DNA from: Saccharopolyspora dendranthemae
Lineage (GTDB): Bacteria > Actinomycetota > Actinomycetes > Mycobacteriales > Pseudonocardiaceae
DNA length: 64,000 bases
Assembly (NCBI RefSeq): GCF_007829955.1
Contig: NZ_VIWX01000001.1
Coordinates: 1,488,001 to 1,552,000, forward strand
Direction: 5' to 3'
Under the pieces are notes generated by a model. It was not told the DNA's origin. It was given only the letters and a program-made list of their open reading frames with translations, and made no database searches. A program made the translations under genes and the position numbers. Positions 1 to 7,962 of this stretch are shown here, one piece after another; within the stretch, counting starts at the first letter, position 1; every line of letters starts with the position of its first letter.

Positions 1-600
1 GGCGAGCAGGTCGACGGTGCGGTGGACGAGCGGGCGGTCCAGGCCGGTGGTCGGTTCGTCGGCGAGGATGATCCGCGGGTCCCCGGCGAGTGCGAGGGCC
101 AGCGCGACCCGCTGGGCCATGCCGCCGGAGAGCTCGTGCGGGTAGCGGTCCAGGTCAGCCGGGTCGAGTCCGACGTGACGCGCGAGCTCGTCGGGGCCGC
201 TGGGTCCGCGCAACGCCTCGATGGCCTCCACCAGCTGGGCCCGGGCGGTGCGCACCGGGGTCAGGTGGGTGCTCGCCGACTGCGGCACGAGACCGATGCG
301 GCGTCCGCGAACCTGCCCCGCCAGCACCGATTCCGGTGCCGCGAGCAAGTCGGTCCCGTCGTCGAGCAGGGCGCTGCCCCGCGTTTCGGCGTTGCCGGGC
401 AGCAGTCCGAGCAGCGCGGAGGCCAGAACCGACTTGCCGCAACCGGATTCGCCGACCAGGGCCAGCACCCGCCCCGGCCTCAGCTGCAGCGCGGCGTCGC
501 TCACGGCGCGCACCAGCACGCCGCGCGGCAGCCGGAACCGGACCGAGAGCTGGTGCAGCGTCAGCAGATCGGTCGTCTCGGGGGCCTGCACGTCGGTCAC
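1..600 (-). CDS. Peptide/nickel ABC transporter ATPase (partial)
   Basis: ATP-hydrolysing subunit of an oligopeptide/dipeptide/nickel-type ABC importer, acting at the inner face of the membrane. The visible 200 residues carry Walker A GESGCGKS at about 50-57, a Q-loop region (LVPQS), the signature LSGGMAQR near 155 and Walker B IILADEP near 175, in normal order. The reading frame is still open at the window edge, so the C-terminal part lies outside. The GTG start at 600 overlaps the stop of the upstream permease by four bases (GTGA), showing translational coupling in a four-gene operon of binding protein, two permeases and ATPase(s). The substrate cannot be told from sequence alone. Confidence 0.9.
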   Translation of the reverse strand, partial: MTDVQAPETTDLLTLHQLSVRFRLPRGVLVRAVSDAALQLRPGRVLALVGESGCGKSVLASALLGLLPGNAETRGSALLDDGTDLLAAPESVLAGQVRGRRIGLVPQSASTHLTPVRTARAQLVEAIEALRGPSGPDELARHVGLDPADLDRYPHELSGGMAQRVALALALAGDPRIILADEPTTGLDRPLVHRTVDLLA

Positions 601-1463
601 AGCGACAGCTCCGATCGTCGTCGCGGCACGATCCGGTCCCGCCAGGTCGCGGCCAGGCCGGAGACCGCCAGCGTGGTCACCACCAGCAGACCGGACGGGA
701 ACAGCACGATCCACCAGGCGCCGAGCAGCACGGCGTCGCGGCCGTCGCCGAGGATGTTGCCGATGCTGGCCAGGTGCGGCGGCAGGCCGAGACCGAGGAA
801 GCTCAGCGCGGTTTCGTGCCACACGGCGTGGGGCACGAGCAGCACCGCCGACAGCGCGGCCTGCGGCACGATCGCGGGCAGCAGATGCCTGCGCAGGACC
901 CGCGCCCGCGAGGAACCGCCGGCGATGGCGGCGTCCACGTAGGGCCGCTGCCGCAGCGAGAGGACCTCGGAGCGCACGATGCGCGCCACCGTGGTCCAGT
1001 GCGTGAGCGCGATCGAGCAGATCACCGCGAGCAGGCTTCCCCGGTACAGCGCGACGATGACCACGCCCAGCAGCAGGTGCGGCACCGAGTTGACGGTGTC
1101 GACCAGCCGCATCAGCACCCGGTCCGCCCAGCCGCCGAGTCCTCCGGCCACCACGCCGACCAGCGATCCGAGCACTGTGGACACCAGTGCGCTGAACGCG
1201 GCCACCAGCAGCGACACTCGCAGTCCGGCCATCGACTGCACGAACAGGTCGCGGCCGCTGGAGTCGGTGCCGAAGGGGTGCGCGAGACCGGGAGCGAGGC
1301 GGATGTCCTCGTAGTTCACGCTCTGCCCGCCCAGCAGCAGCGGCACGAGCGCCGCGCCGAGCACCAGCAGCACCAGGCCGGCGGCGGAGGCGCGCAGGCG
1401 GGTGCGCGGACGGGCGCGGGAGGTCCCCGCGCGCCCCGCGGGCTTCCAGGTCAGCTCAGCCAT
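597..1463 (-). CDS. Peptide ABC transporter permease, DppC/OppC type
   Basis: Inner-membrane permease subunit of the same importer. The 288-residue protein has a cytoplasmic N-terminus, a first membrane helix at about 28-47, a short extracytoplasmic segment containing HPFGTDSSGRD (typical of DppC/OppC proteins), then five further helices. The EAA-like loop that docks the ATPase lies around 180-200 (AAIAGGSSRARVLRRHLLP). It overlaps the preceding permease by 8 bp and the ATPase by 4 bp. The family is certain; the transported compound is not known. Confidence 0.9.
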   Translation of the reverse strand: MAELTWKPAGRAGTSRARPRTRLRASAAGLVLLVLGAALVPLLLGGQSVNYEDIRLAPGLAHPFGTDSSGRDLFVQSMAGLRVSLLVAAFSALVSTVLGSLVGVVAGGLGGWADRVLMRLVDTVNSVPHLLLGVVIVALYRGSLLAVICSIALTHWTTVARIVRSEVLSLRQRPYVDAAIAGGSSRARVLRRHLLPAIVPQAALSAVLLVPHAVWHETALSFLGLGLPPHLASIGNILGDGRDAVLLGAWWIVLFPSGLLVVTTLAVSGLAATWRDRIVPRRRSELSL

Positions 1464-2430
1464 CGGCGGCCACCCTCGGGTCGAGCAGGATCGCGGCGAC
1501 GTCGGCCAGCAGCGAACCCAGCAGCACCGCCGCGGTCGCCACCAGGGTCACCATCGCCAGCAGCGGGTAGTCCACGGCGGTGGCGGCGGTGACCACGGCT
1601 CCGGCCAGGCCCGGCCAGGAGAAGACCTCCTCGACCAGCACGGTTCCGGTGACCAGCTCCGGGATTCGGGCGCCGATGAGCGTCACGAAGGGCAGCAGCG
1701 CGGTGGGCAGGGCGTGCCGCAGCACCACGACCCGTTCGGCCAGGCCGCGCGCACGCGCACCGGTGACGTGGTCCTCGGCGAGCGAACCGAGCATCGACTG
1801 GCGGACGTGCAGCACCAGCCACGGGGTCTGGGACACGCCGAGCACCAGGGCGGGCAGCGCCAGGTGCTCGGCGACCTGCCCGAAGGAGACGTCCTGCCCG
1901 GCGTCGGTCAGGCCCGCCACCGGCAGCCAGCCGAGGCCGAGGGAGAACACCGCGATGGACAGCAGCGCCAGCACGAACGGCGGGACACCTTCCAGCGCGT
2001 GGCCGACGGCGGTGACCAGCCGGTCGACCGCCCCGCCCTGCCGCCAGGCCGCGATCGTGCCTCCGACCAGCGCGAAGACCACGGCGAGGGCGAGCCCGGT
2101 GACCGCGAGCAACGCGGTCCAGGGCAGTCGTTCGGCGACGACCTGCGCGACGGGCTGCCGCATCGAGCGGGAGGTCCCGAGGTCGCCGGTGAGCAGACCG
2201 CTGAACCACTGCCAGAACTGCGCCAGCACCGGCCGGTCCAGGCCGAGTTCGGCGCGCACCCGCGCCACGTCGGCGGCCGACGCGGTGAACAACCGGACGC
2301 CGAAGTACTGGTCGATCGGGTCGAACGGTGACGCGGCCGCGAGCAGGAACACCCCGAGCGCGACGATCACCAGCACCGGGACCGCGAAGGCCAGGCGCCG
2401 CAGCACCAGCCGCGAGATCGCCCGTCTCAC
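1456..2430 (-). CDS. Peptide ABC transporter permease, DppB/OppB type
   Basis: Second membrane subunit of the importer, paired with the DppC-like protein downstream. An N-terminal helix (AFAVPVLVIVALGVFLL) is followed by an extracytoplasmic stretch with the family-typical LGLDRPVLAQFWQWFSGLL segment and five more helices. The open frame extends to 2463, but GTG at 2430 is preferred because it forms a GTGA overlap with the stop of the substrate-binding protein, as do its neighbours; this gives 324 residues. Confidence 0.88.
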   Translation of the reverse strand: MRRAISRLVLRRLAFAVPVLVIVALGVFLLAAASPFDPIDQYFGVRLFTASAADVARVRAELGLDRPVLAQFWQWFSGLLTGDLGTSRSMRQPVAQVVAERLPWTALLAVTGLALAVVFALVGGTIAAWRQGGAVDRLVTAVGHALEGVPPFVLALLSIAVFSLGLGWLPVAGLTDAGQDVSFGQVAEHLALPALVLGVSQTPWLVLHVRQSMLGSLAEDHVTGARARGLAERVVVLRHALPTALLPFVTLIGARIPELVTGTVLVEEVFSWPGLAGAVVTAATAVDYPLLAMVTLVATAAVLLGSLLADVAAILLDPRVAADG

Positions 2431-4019
2431 GCCCGGGGCTTCCAGGTCTCGACGTTCCACCACGGACCCCAGGTGGTGCCGTGGGTGTGCGGTTCGACGG
2501 GCGGCTGGTAACCGGTGAACGAGCCGTCGCGCAGCACGTAGCTGTGGTCGATGAACGCCAGGTACACCATGCCGGGGTCGGCGACGTAGGCGCGCTGGAC
2601 CTGGCGGTAGAACTCGGCGCGCTTGCCCGGGTCCAGCTCGCGGCGCGCGGAGTCGAGCGCTGCGTCGACCTCGGCGTTGCGGTACTGACCGGGGTTGTTG
2701 TAGGTGCCGGTGCCGATCGCGGAGGAGCTGAGGCTGGAGTATGCCTGCGGGTCCGGGTCCATCGGGTTGCCGCCGCCGAGCACGATGCCGTCGGTGGCCA
2801 GCCGTCCGGCGACCGCCGAGCGGTCCACCCCGGCGAGCTCGACCTCGATGCCGACCTTGCGGGCGTCGGAGGCGAAACCCGTTGCCAGGTCGCGGCGGAG
2901 GCTGTCGTCGGCGAAGTACATGACGGTGAACTTCGCGCGGGTGCCGTTGCGCTCGCGGATCCCGTCCTCGCCGACCCGCCAGCCCGCGTCGTCGAGCGTC
3001 CGGGCCGCGCGCTGCGGGTCGTGGGCGAAGGTCGCCGAGGGCTCGTGGTGGGCGCCCATCGACGGCGGGATCGGGGTGTGGGCGGGTTTTCCGTGCCCGC
3101 CGAGCAGCGCCTTGATCATGCCGTCCCGGTCCACCGCGAGGTTCAGCGCGGTGCGCACCGCCCGGTCACCCGCGACGGGATGGGTGTTGGGCAGCGCGAT
3201 ACTGCGGTAGTCGGCGGTGTCGTGGTGCACGACGCGGAATCCCTCGCGCGCGGCGCTTCCGGCGAGCACCGGAGGCAGCACGGTGCCGTCGAACTCACCC
3301 GCGGCCAGCCGCTGCGCGCGGGTGTTGTCGTCCTTGGCGAACACCACCGTGATGTCGTGCACGGCCGGTGCGCCGCCCCAGTAGTCGGGGTTGGCGGTCC
3401 AGGTCATCTGGTCGCCCTGGCGCCATTCGACGAGCTTGTAAGGGCCGGTGCCGACCGGGCGCGTGTTGAGCGGCGAGTTCTCCTGCGAGGCGGGAGTTCT
3501 CAGCGATTCGCTCGGGACGATCCCCAGGACCAGCTTCGACGGCCAGGCCGAGTAGGGGAATTTCAGGTCGAAGCGCACGGTGTGCGGGTCCACGGCCTGG
3601 ACGTCGGCGAGCATGTCGTAGTCGGAGGAGACCGTGGACGCGTAGGCCGGGTCGATGGCCGCGCGGTAGGTGGCGGCCACGTCCTCCGCGTCGAAAGGCG
3701 TGCCGTCGTGGAACTTCACGCCGTCGCGGAGCCGCACGGTCCAGCTGGTCGCGTCGGCGTTGGCCTGCGGTTGCTCGACCGCCAGGGCGGGCCGCAGCTG
3801 CGCCCGGCCGTCGAAGGCGAGGAGTCCGTCGTAGAACTTCGCCGCCCCTTCGGCGCCGTAGCCGAGCAGCGGGTTCAGGCTCTCCGGCTCGTACCCGTCG
3901 GCGAGCAGCATCGACCCGGGATCCCCGGTGTCACCGGGCTGCGAAGGAGCTGAACAACCGGTTGCGACCACACCTGCGGCGAGCGATAACGCGACGACCA
4001 GATTCCGACGTTTGAGCAC
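2427..4019 (-). CDS. Extracellular solute-binding lipoprotein, family 5
   Basis: Substrate-binding component of the peptide/nickel-type importer. Residues 1-22 form a lipoprotein signal peptide with the lipobox VATGC, so Cys22 is the likely lipidated residue anchoring the protein outside the membrane. The mature 508-residue chain has SBP_bac_5 hallmarks: the early SLNPLLGYG segment, RDGVKFHDGTPF, and the C-terminal region PGKRAEFYRQVQRAYVADPGMVYLAF. The GTG at 4019 is the first possible start because an in-frame TGA precedes it directly. A TATGGT hexamer six bases upstream suggests a leaderless message. First gene of the operon. Confidence 0.92.
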   Translation of the reverse strand: MLKRRNLVVALSLAAGVVATGCSAPSQPGDTGDPGSMLLADGYEPESLNPLLGYGAEGAAKFYDGLLAFDGRAQLRPALAVEQPQANADATSWTVRLRDGVKFHDGTPFDAEDVAATYRAAIDPAYASTVSSDYDMLADVQAVDPHTVRFDLKFPYSAWPSKLVLGIVPSESLRTPASQENSPLNTRPVGTGPYKLVEWRQGDQMTWTANPDYWGGAPAVHDITVVFAKDDNTRAQRLAAGEFDGTVLPPVLAGSAAREGFRVVHHDTADYRSIALPNTHPVAGDRAVRTALNLAVDRDGMIKALLGGHGKPAHTPIPPSMGAHHEPSATFAHDPQRAARTLDDAGWRVGEDGIRERNGTRAKFTVMYFADDSLRRDLATGFASDARKVGIEVELAGVDRSAVAGRLATDGIVLGGGNPMDPDPQAYSSLSSSAIGTGTYNNPGQYRNAEVDAALDSARRELDPGKRAEFYRQVQRAYVADPGMVYLAFIDHSYVLRDGSFTGYQPPVEPHTHGTTWGPWWNVETWKPRA

Positions 4020-4025
4020 TCAAGC

Positions 4026-4055
4026 ACCATAAGGGTTGTTGCAACTCCTTCTCAA
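4026..4055 (-). promoter_or_regulatory. Candidate promoter of the peptide ABC operon
   Basis: On the minus strand TTGAGA (4050-4055) and TATGGT (4026-4031) are separated by 18 bases, and the GTG start follows six bases after the -10 hexamer. Transcription would therefore begin at or next to the start codon. An AAGGAG lies within the same stretch but is 25 bases from the GTG, too far to serve as a ribosome site. Confidence 0.5.
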
Positions 4056-4197
4056 TAAGAAGAGATCTTCCTCCCCACCAGGTACGCCACTCCCGACCCA
4101 CCCCCACACCACGAGACCCCGAACCCAATGCACGAACCCCCGACACCCACCGCACGAGAAACGCGGTTTGCGTGGTGGCCTGGACAGCGGCGACCTG

Positions 4198-4279
4198 GGC
4201 ATTTCCCAGTTTTAGTCCAAACCGAGCCATGATCATGTCCGAAATGTCGGCTCAGTTTGGACTAAAACTGGGAAATGCC
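4198..4279. repeat. Palindromic repeat element, copy 1
   Basis: Two 31-base arms (4198-4228 and 4249-4279) pair with a single mismatch around a 20-base spacer containing the sub-palindrome TGATCA. The core half is CAGTTTTAGTCCAAAC, strikingly AT-rich for this genome. The copy sits 66 bases past the stop of the DUF2848 gene (minus strand) and upstream of the ABC operon promoter. Compared with copies 2 and 4 the spacer is inverted. The rest of 4020-4345 holds the ABC promoter and otherwise nothing recognisable. Confidence 0.9.
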
Positions 4280-4345
4280 TCGCCGCGCCCCGACCGGAAC
4301 GGACGTTCGGTGGTGGTCGGGGCCGCGGCTGTGGTGGGGGTGGGG

Positions 4346-5014
4346 TCAGGCGAGGGGTTCCGGCATGGGGGCGACCTGGTAGCGGCAGGTGATCGTGTCG
4401 CGGGACCGGGGGTCGGTGAGGTCGACCTGCCAGGTTTCGGCGAACTGGTCGACGCCGGAGGCCATCGGGATGGTGCCCGAGATCAGGACGGTGCCCGGCT
4501 CGGCGAGCCCGCGCGCTTCGAGCTCGTCGAGCCAGTAGCGCGGCGTGAGCAGCTCCGCGAGCGTGCCGTCCTGGATCTTCGCCTCGCCCGCCCAGGCGGT
4601 GAGCGTGAGCTCGTCGAGGTGGTCCTCGACGTCGGCCAGCCGCCAGGCCTTGCGGCCCAGGACGTCCGGACCGGCCTGCTTGCTCCAGGCCACGCCGTGG
4701 ACCTCCAGCTCGCGGTCGGTGTGGTCGCAGGCGACGGTCAGCAGCACGTCGTCCTCGGTGATCACCAGCGCCCACTCGGCCTCGCCGGAGGTGCGGCCGT
4801 GCTGGACCGGGACGACGTCGGTCTGCAGCGCCAGGTAGGGAGCGACCGGGTAGATGCAGGGAGTGCGGGTCGGGGCGGGGACGCCGAGCTCGGCCAGCTC
4901 CGCGACGTGGGCGGCCACGTCCTCCTGGCTGCGGCCGGCGTACCCGGCGTTGAGCAGCGTGGTGACCCGAACCTCGACCGTCCGGCCGCCGACATCGAAA
5001 TGAAGTGGAAACAC
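4346..5014 (-). CDS. DUF2848 family protein, probable hydrolase
   Basis: A 222-residue protein of the DUF2848 family, whose members look like small relatives of fumarylacetoacetate-hydrolase-fold enzymes and usually sit in catabolic clusters; exact chemistry is unknown. Visible family segments include VTTLLNAGYAGR near the N-terminus, PCIYPVAPYLALQTD, the HTDRELEVHG segment and SGTIPMASGVDQFAE near the C-terminus. The frame is open to 5146, but GTG at 5014 is chosen because GGGAGG lies five bases upstream and the protein then matches family length. It is divergent from the MFS permease, and the gap contains a GntR-type dyad, so both genes are probably controlled by the repressor at 6361-6984. 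Confidence 0.8.
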   Translation of the reverse strand: MFPLHFDVGGRTVEVRVTTLLNAGYAGRSQEDVAAHVAELAELGVPAPTRTPCIYPVAPYLALQTDVVPVQHGRTSGEAEWALVITEDDVLLTVACDHTDRELEVHGVAWSKQAGPDVLGRKAWRLADVEDHLDELTLTAWAGEAKIQDGTLAELLTPRYWLDELEARGLAEPGTVLISGTIPMASGVDQFAETWQVDLTDPRSRDTITCRYQVAPMPEPLA

Positions 5015-5039
5015 AGGGCCCTCCCATTTGGCATACCTC

Positions 5040-5060
5040 TTGTATACAGTTCGTATCACA
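5040..5060. promoter_or_regulatory. Candidate FCD-GntR operator
   Basis: TTGTATA-N7-TATCACA in the divergent DUF2848/MFS promoter. The left half and the seven-base spacing match the dyad TTGCATA-N7-TATACAA at 6999-7019 next to the gntR gene. Confidence 0.55.
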
Positions 5061-5093
5061 CTCTGCCGGTGCACCTGGAAATCGAGGGAGCCC

Positions 5094-6395
5094 ATGACCC
5101 ACGCGCCCGTGACCGCCGCACGACCGGCCCGCAAAGACCTGATCAAGGCCTTCGTGGCGAGCCTCAGCGGAACCTCGCTGGAGTGGTACGACTTCGCCGC
5201 GTACTCGGTCGCCTCCGCGCTCGTGTTCGGCCAGCTCTTCTTCCCCAGCCACGACCCGCTGTCGGGAACCCTGCTGGCCTTCTCGACCTACGCCGTCGGC
5301 TACGTCTCGCGCCCGCTGGGCGGATTCGTCTTCGGCCGGCTCGGCGACGTGCTGGGACGCAAGCAGGTTCTGGTGATCACCCTGCTGATCACCGGCATCT
5401 CCACCGTCCTCATCGGACTGCTGCCCACCCACGCCCAAGTCGGCCCGCTCGGCGCCGTGCTGCTCGTGCTGCTGCGCTTCGCCCAAGGCGTCGGCATCGG
5501 CGGTGAGTGGGGCGGCGCGGTGCTGCTCTCCAGCGAGTACGGCAGCGCCGAGCACCGTGGCTTCTGGGCCTCCGCCGCCCAGATCGGCCCGCCCGCCGGA
5601 AACCTGCTCGCCAACGGCGTCCTCGCCGGACTCGCCGCCGGGCTCACCACCGAGCAGTTCATGTCGTGGGGCTGGCGCGTGGCCTTCCTGCTCTCCGCGG
5701 TGCTGGTCATCTTCGGCCTGTGGATCCGCGTGAAGCTCGAGGAGACCCCCGTCTTCCAAGAGCTCCAGCAGAAGGGCGAGCGAGCCGGAGCGCCGGTCCG
5801 CGAGGTCCTCACCCGGGAACCGCGCGCCCTGATCTCCGGGATCCTCGCCCGCGTCGGCCCGGACGTGCTCTACGCGCTGTTCACGGTCTTCGTGCTCACC
5901 TACGCCACCCAGCAGCTCGACATGCCCAAGACCTGGGCGGTCACCGGCGTCATGCTCGGCTCCTCGCTGCAGCTGTTCCTGATGCCGCTGGCAGGAGCGC
6001 TGTCGGACCGCTACGGCCGACGCCGGGTCTACGCGATCGGCGCCGTGGGCGGACTCGTGTGGCCCTTCGCCTTCTTCCCGCTCGTCGGCGGTGGCTCCGC
6101 GGGCCTGCTGATCCTCGGCGTCGTCGTGGGACTCGTCTGGCACGCGCTGATGTACGGGCCGCAAGCGGCGTTCGTCGCCGAGCAGTTCAGCCCCGCGCTG
6201 CGCGCCACCGGGTCCTCGCTCGCCTACACCCTCGCCGGGATCATCGGCGGAGCGCTCGCCCCGCTGCTGTTCACCTCGCTGTACGCCTACTTCGACACCT
6301 GGATCGCGCCCGCCTGCTACCTGGCGGCGACCTGCGTGGTCACCCTCGTCGGCCTGTGGCTCAGCCGGACTGCAGCACCTGCCGGGTCGCGCTGA
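5094..6395 (+). CDS. MHS-family MFS transporter
   Basis: A 433-residue proton-coupled symporter of the metabolite:H+ symporter branch of the major facilitator superfamily (relatives carry ketoglutarate, shikimate, proline/betaine and other small acids). The N-terminal signature SLSGTSLEWYDFAAYSV is typical of this branch, and the loop 2-3 motif GRLGDVLGRK is present; about 12 membrane helices are visible. ATG at 5094 is preferred over earlier in-frame codons because GAGGGAG lies just upstream. Its 3' end overlaps the convergent gntR gene by 35 bp. It likely imports the substrate handled by the neighbouring hydrolases; the compound is unknown. Confidence 0.88.
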   Translation: MTHAPVTAARPARKDLIKAFVASLSGTSLEWYDFAAYSVASALVFGQLFFPSHDPLSGTLLAFSTYAVGYVSRPLGGFVFGRLGDVLGRKQVLVITLLITGISTVLIGLLPTHAQVGPLGAVLLVLLRFAQGVGIGGEWGGAVLLSSEYGSAEHRGFWASAAQIGPPAGNLLANGVLAGLAAGLTTEQFMSWGWRVAFLLSAVLVIFGLWIRVKLEETPVFQELQQKGERAGAPVREVLTREPRALISGILARVGPDVLYALFTVFVLTYATQQLDMPKTWAVTGVMLGSSLQLFLMPLAGALSDRYGRRRVYAIGAVGGLVWPFAFFPLVGGGSAGLLILGVVVGLVWHALMYGPQAAFVAEQFSPALRATGSSLAYTLAGIIGGALAPLLFTSLYAYFDTWIAPACYLAATCVVTLVGLWLSRTAAPAGSR

Positions 6396-6984
6396 GGTGC
6401 TCGGTGATCGCCGCGGCGGCGGCCTCCGGATCGCCCGCGGCGAGCGCCGAGAGGATCTCCTCGTGCTCGGACAGCACGGACTTGCGGCGCCCGTCGGACC
6501 GGAACAGCGCTTCGACGCCCGCCCGGATCTGACGGGCCCGCAACCCGTCGTAGGTCTTGGACAGCATCTCGTTGCCCACGGCCGCCACCAGCGCGGAGTG
6601 GAACCGGTGATCGTGGTCGATGAACTCGCGCGCCTGCTCCTCGCTCAGCCCGCGCTGGTCGTCGAGCTCCCGGCGCATCGCCTCCAGGGGCACCGCGGCC
6701 AGCTCGATCGCGCGGCGCGCCGCGTAGCACTCGATCATCGCGCGGATCTCGAAGAGCTCCCGGATCTCCTTACCGCTCACCGGCGCCACGTACGCGCCGC
6801 GCTTGGGCACCAGCTGGACCAGCTCCTCGGCGGCGAGCAGGAGCAGGGCCTCGCGGATCGGGGTGCGCGACACCCCGATCTCGTCGGCCAGGGCCTGCTC
6901 GTTGACGAACTGACCCTGCATCGCGGGGTCGCTCAGGACGGTGTCCTTGAGATGGGCGTAAGCGACTTCACGTCCGGACGGCAA
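6361..6984 (-). CDS. GntR-family regulator, FCD subfamily
   Basis: A 207-residue transcription factor: winged helix-turn-helix at about 5-70 (LADEIGVSRTPIREALLLL) and an all-helical FCD ligand domain at about 75-205 with the metal-binding histidine segments typical of the subfamily (FIDHDHRFHSAL, SEHEEILSAL). TTG at 6984 is the likely start; an in-frame TAG lies 12 bases upstream and AGGGG gives a ribosome site. Shared dyads in its own promoter and in front of the DUF2848/MFS pair imply autoregulation and control of the catabolic cluster, with the effector probably the imported acid or amide. Confidence 0.9.
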   Translation of the reverse strand: MPSGREVAYAHLKDTVLSDPAMQGQFVNEQALADEIGVSRTPIREALLLLAAEELVQLVPKRGAYVAPVSGKEIRELFEIRAMIECYAARRAIELAAVPLEAMRRELDDQRGLSEEQAREFIDHDHRFHSALVAAVGNEMLSKTYDGLRARQIRAGVEALFRSDGRRKSVLSEHEEILSALAAGDPEAAAAAITEHLSATRQVLQSG

Positions 6985-6998
6985 CGAGGACCCCTAGC

Positions 6999-7019
6999 TT
7001 GCATATAGTCGGTATACAA
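6999..7019. promoter_or_regulatory. Candidate FCD-GntR operator, autoregulatory
   Basis: TTGCATA-N7-TATACAA, an inverted repeat with one half-site mismatch, lies 15 bases upstream of the gntR TTG start and between gntR and the divergent amidohydrolase gene. The outer half TTGTATA (minus strand) is identical to that at 5040-5046. Confidence 0.6.
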
Positions 7020-7170
7020 GGACTGTACCTCTGCGGTGCGCTCCGAACGGTCCTGCTCAGCGGTGCGAGTCGCTCGGGTGCAGTGGGAGTGGCCGCGCCA
7101 CTCGTGGAAAGCGGAAGCAGAAGCGGCTGTGCCGCTCGGAGAACGACCTCGTCGAAGGGTGGACGCGAGA

Positions 7171-7962
7171 ATGCGTGTTGGGTTGTGCCAGATCGTTTCC
7201 GGAGTTGAACCCGAGGCGAACCTGGAGCTGGTGGCCGACGGGATTCGGCGGGCCGCAGCGGAGGGCGCCGATATCGCGGTGTTCCCGGAGGCGACGATGG
7301 CCTGCTTCGGGGTGAAGCTCTCGCCGCTGGCCGAACCGCTGGACGGACCGTGGGCCACCGAAGTGCGACGCCTCGCCGACGAGGCAGGCATCGCCGTCGT
7401 CGCGGGCATGTTCACCCCCGCCGGCGACGGCCGGGTCACCAACACCCTGCTGGTCACCGGACGCGGCCTGGACGACTCCTACGACAAGATCCACCTCTTC
7501 GACGCCTTCGGCTTCGCCGAGTCCGACACCGTCGCCCCCGGCACCCGGCCCCTCGTGGTCGACCTCGACGGCGTCGGCATCGGGTTCACCACCTGCTACG
7601 ACGTCCGCTTCCCCGGACTGTTCCAGAAGCTCGCCGACGAGGGAGCCTCGGTGATCGTCACGCCCGCCTCGTGGGGTGCCGGCGAGGGCAAGCGCGAGCA
7701 GTGGGAGCTGCTGGTGCGCGCCCGCGCGCTCGACTCCACCTCGTGGATCGTGGCCTGCGGCCAGGGCGACCCGCGCAGCATCGGCCGCGAACCCTCGGGC
7801 AAGGCGCCGACCGGCATCGGCCACAGCCTCGTCGCGACACCGCTCGGCCGGGTCCACGCGCAGCTGGAAACCGCACCCGCCATCGAGGTCGTCGACATCG
7901 ACCCGAGCGCGGTCTCCAGCGCCCGTCAGGCAGTACCGGTGCTCACCAACCGGCGCTTCTGA
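7171..7962 (+). CDS. Carbon-nitrogen hydrolase (nitrilase fold)
   Basis: A 263-residue cytoplasmic amidase/nitrilase-superfamily enzyme hydrolysing a carbon-nitrogen bond. The full Glu-Lys-Cys triad is visible: Glu40 in VFPEA, Lys106 in SYDKIHLFD and Cys142 in TTCYDVRFP. The YDKIHLFDAFGF and CYDVRFPGLF segments resemble omega-amidase/Nit-type members, but the substrate is unassigned. ATG at 7171 gives a start aligned with the family (MRVGLCQ) and has AAGGGTGG upstream; an earlier in-frame GTG at 7036 would add a basic, low-complexity tail and is disfavoured. Divergent from gntR, so probably part of its regulon. The end overlaps the convergent CPBP gene by 37 bp. Confidence 0.88.
   Translation: MRVGLCQIVSGVEPEANLELVADGIRRAAAEGADIAVFPEATMACFGVKLSPLAEPLDGPWATEVRRLADEAGIAVVAGMFTPAGDGRVTNTLLVTGRGLDDSYDKIHLFDAFGFAESDTVAPGTRPLVVDLDGVGIGFTTCYDVRFPGLFQKLADEGASVIVTPASWGAGEGKREQWELLVRARALDSTSWIVACGQGDPRSIGREPSGKAPTGIGHSLVATPLGRVHAQLETAPAIEVVDIDPSAVSSARQAVPVLTNRRF

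Noticed and set aside
22..1592. Long open frames on the plus strand opposite the ABC operon
   Set aside because: They are antisense shadows of clear ABC genes; composition is Arg/Pro/Gln-rich and no family motif or ribosome site is seen.
7036..7170. N-terminal extension of the nitrilase-fold enzyme
   Set aside because: The added residues are basic and unlike the family, and they would run from within the GntR promoter region; ATG at 7171 has a ribosome site.
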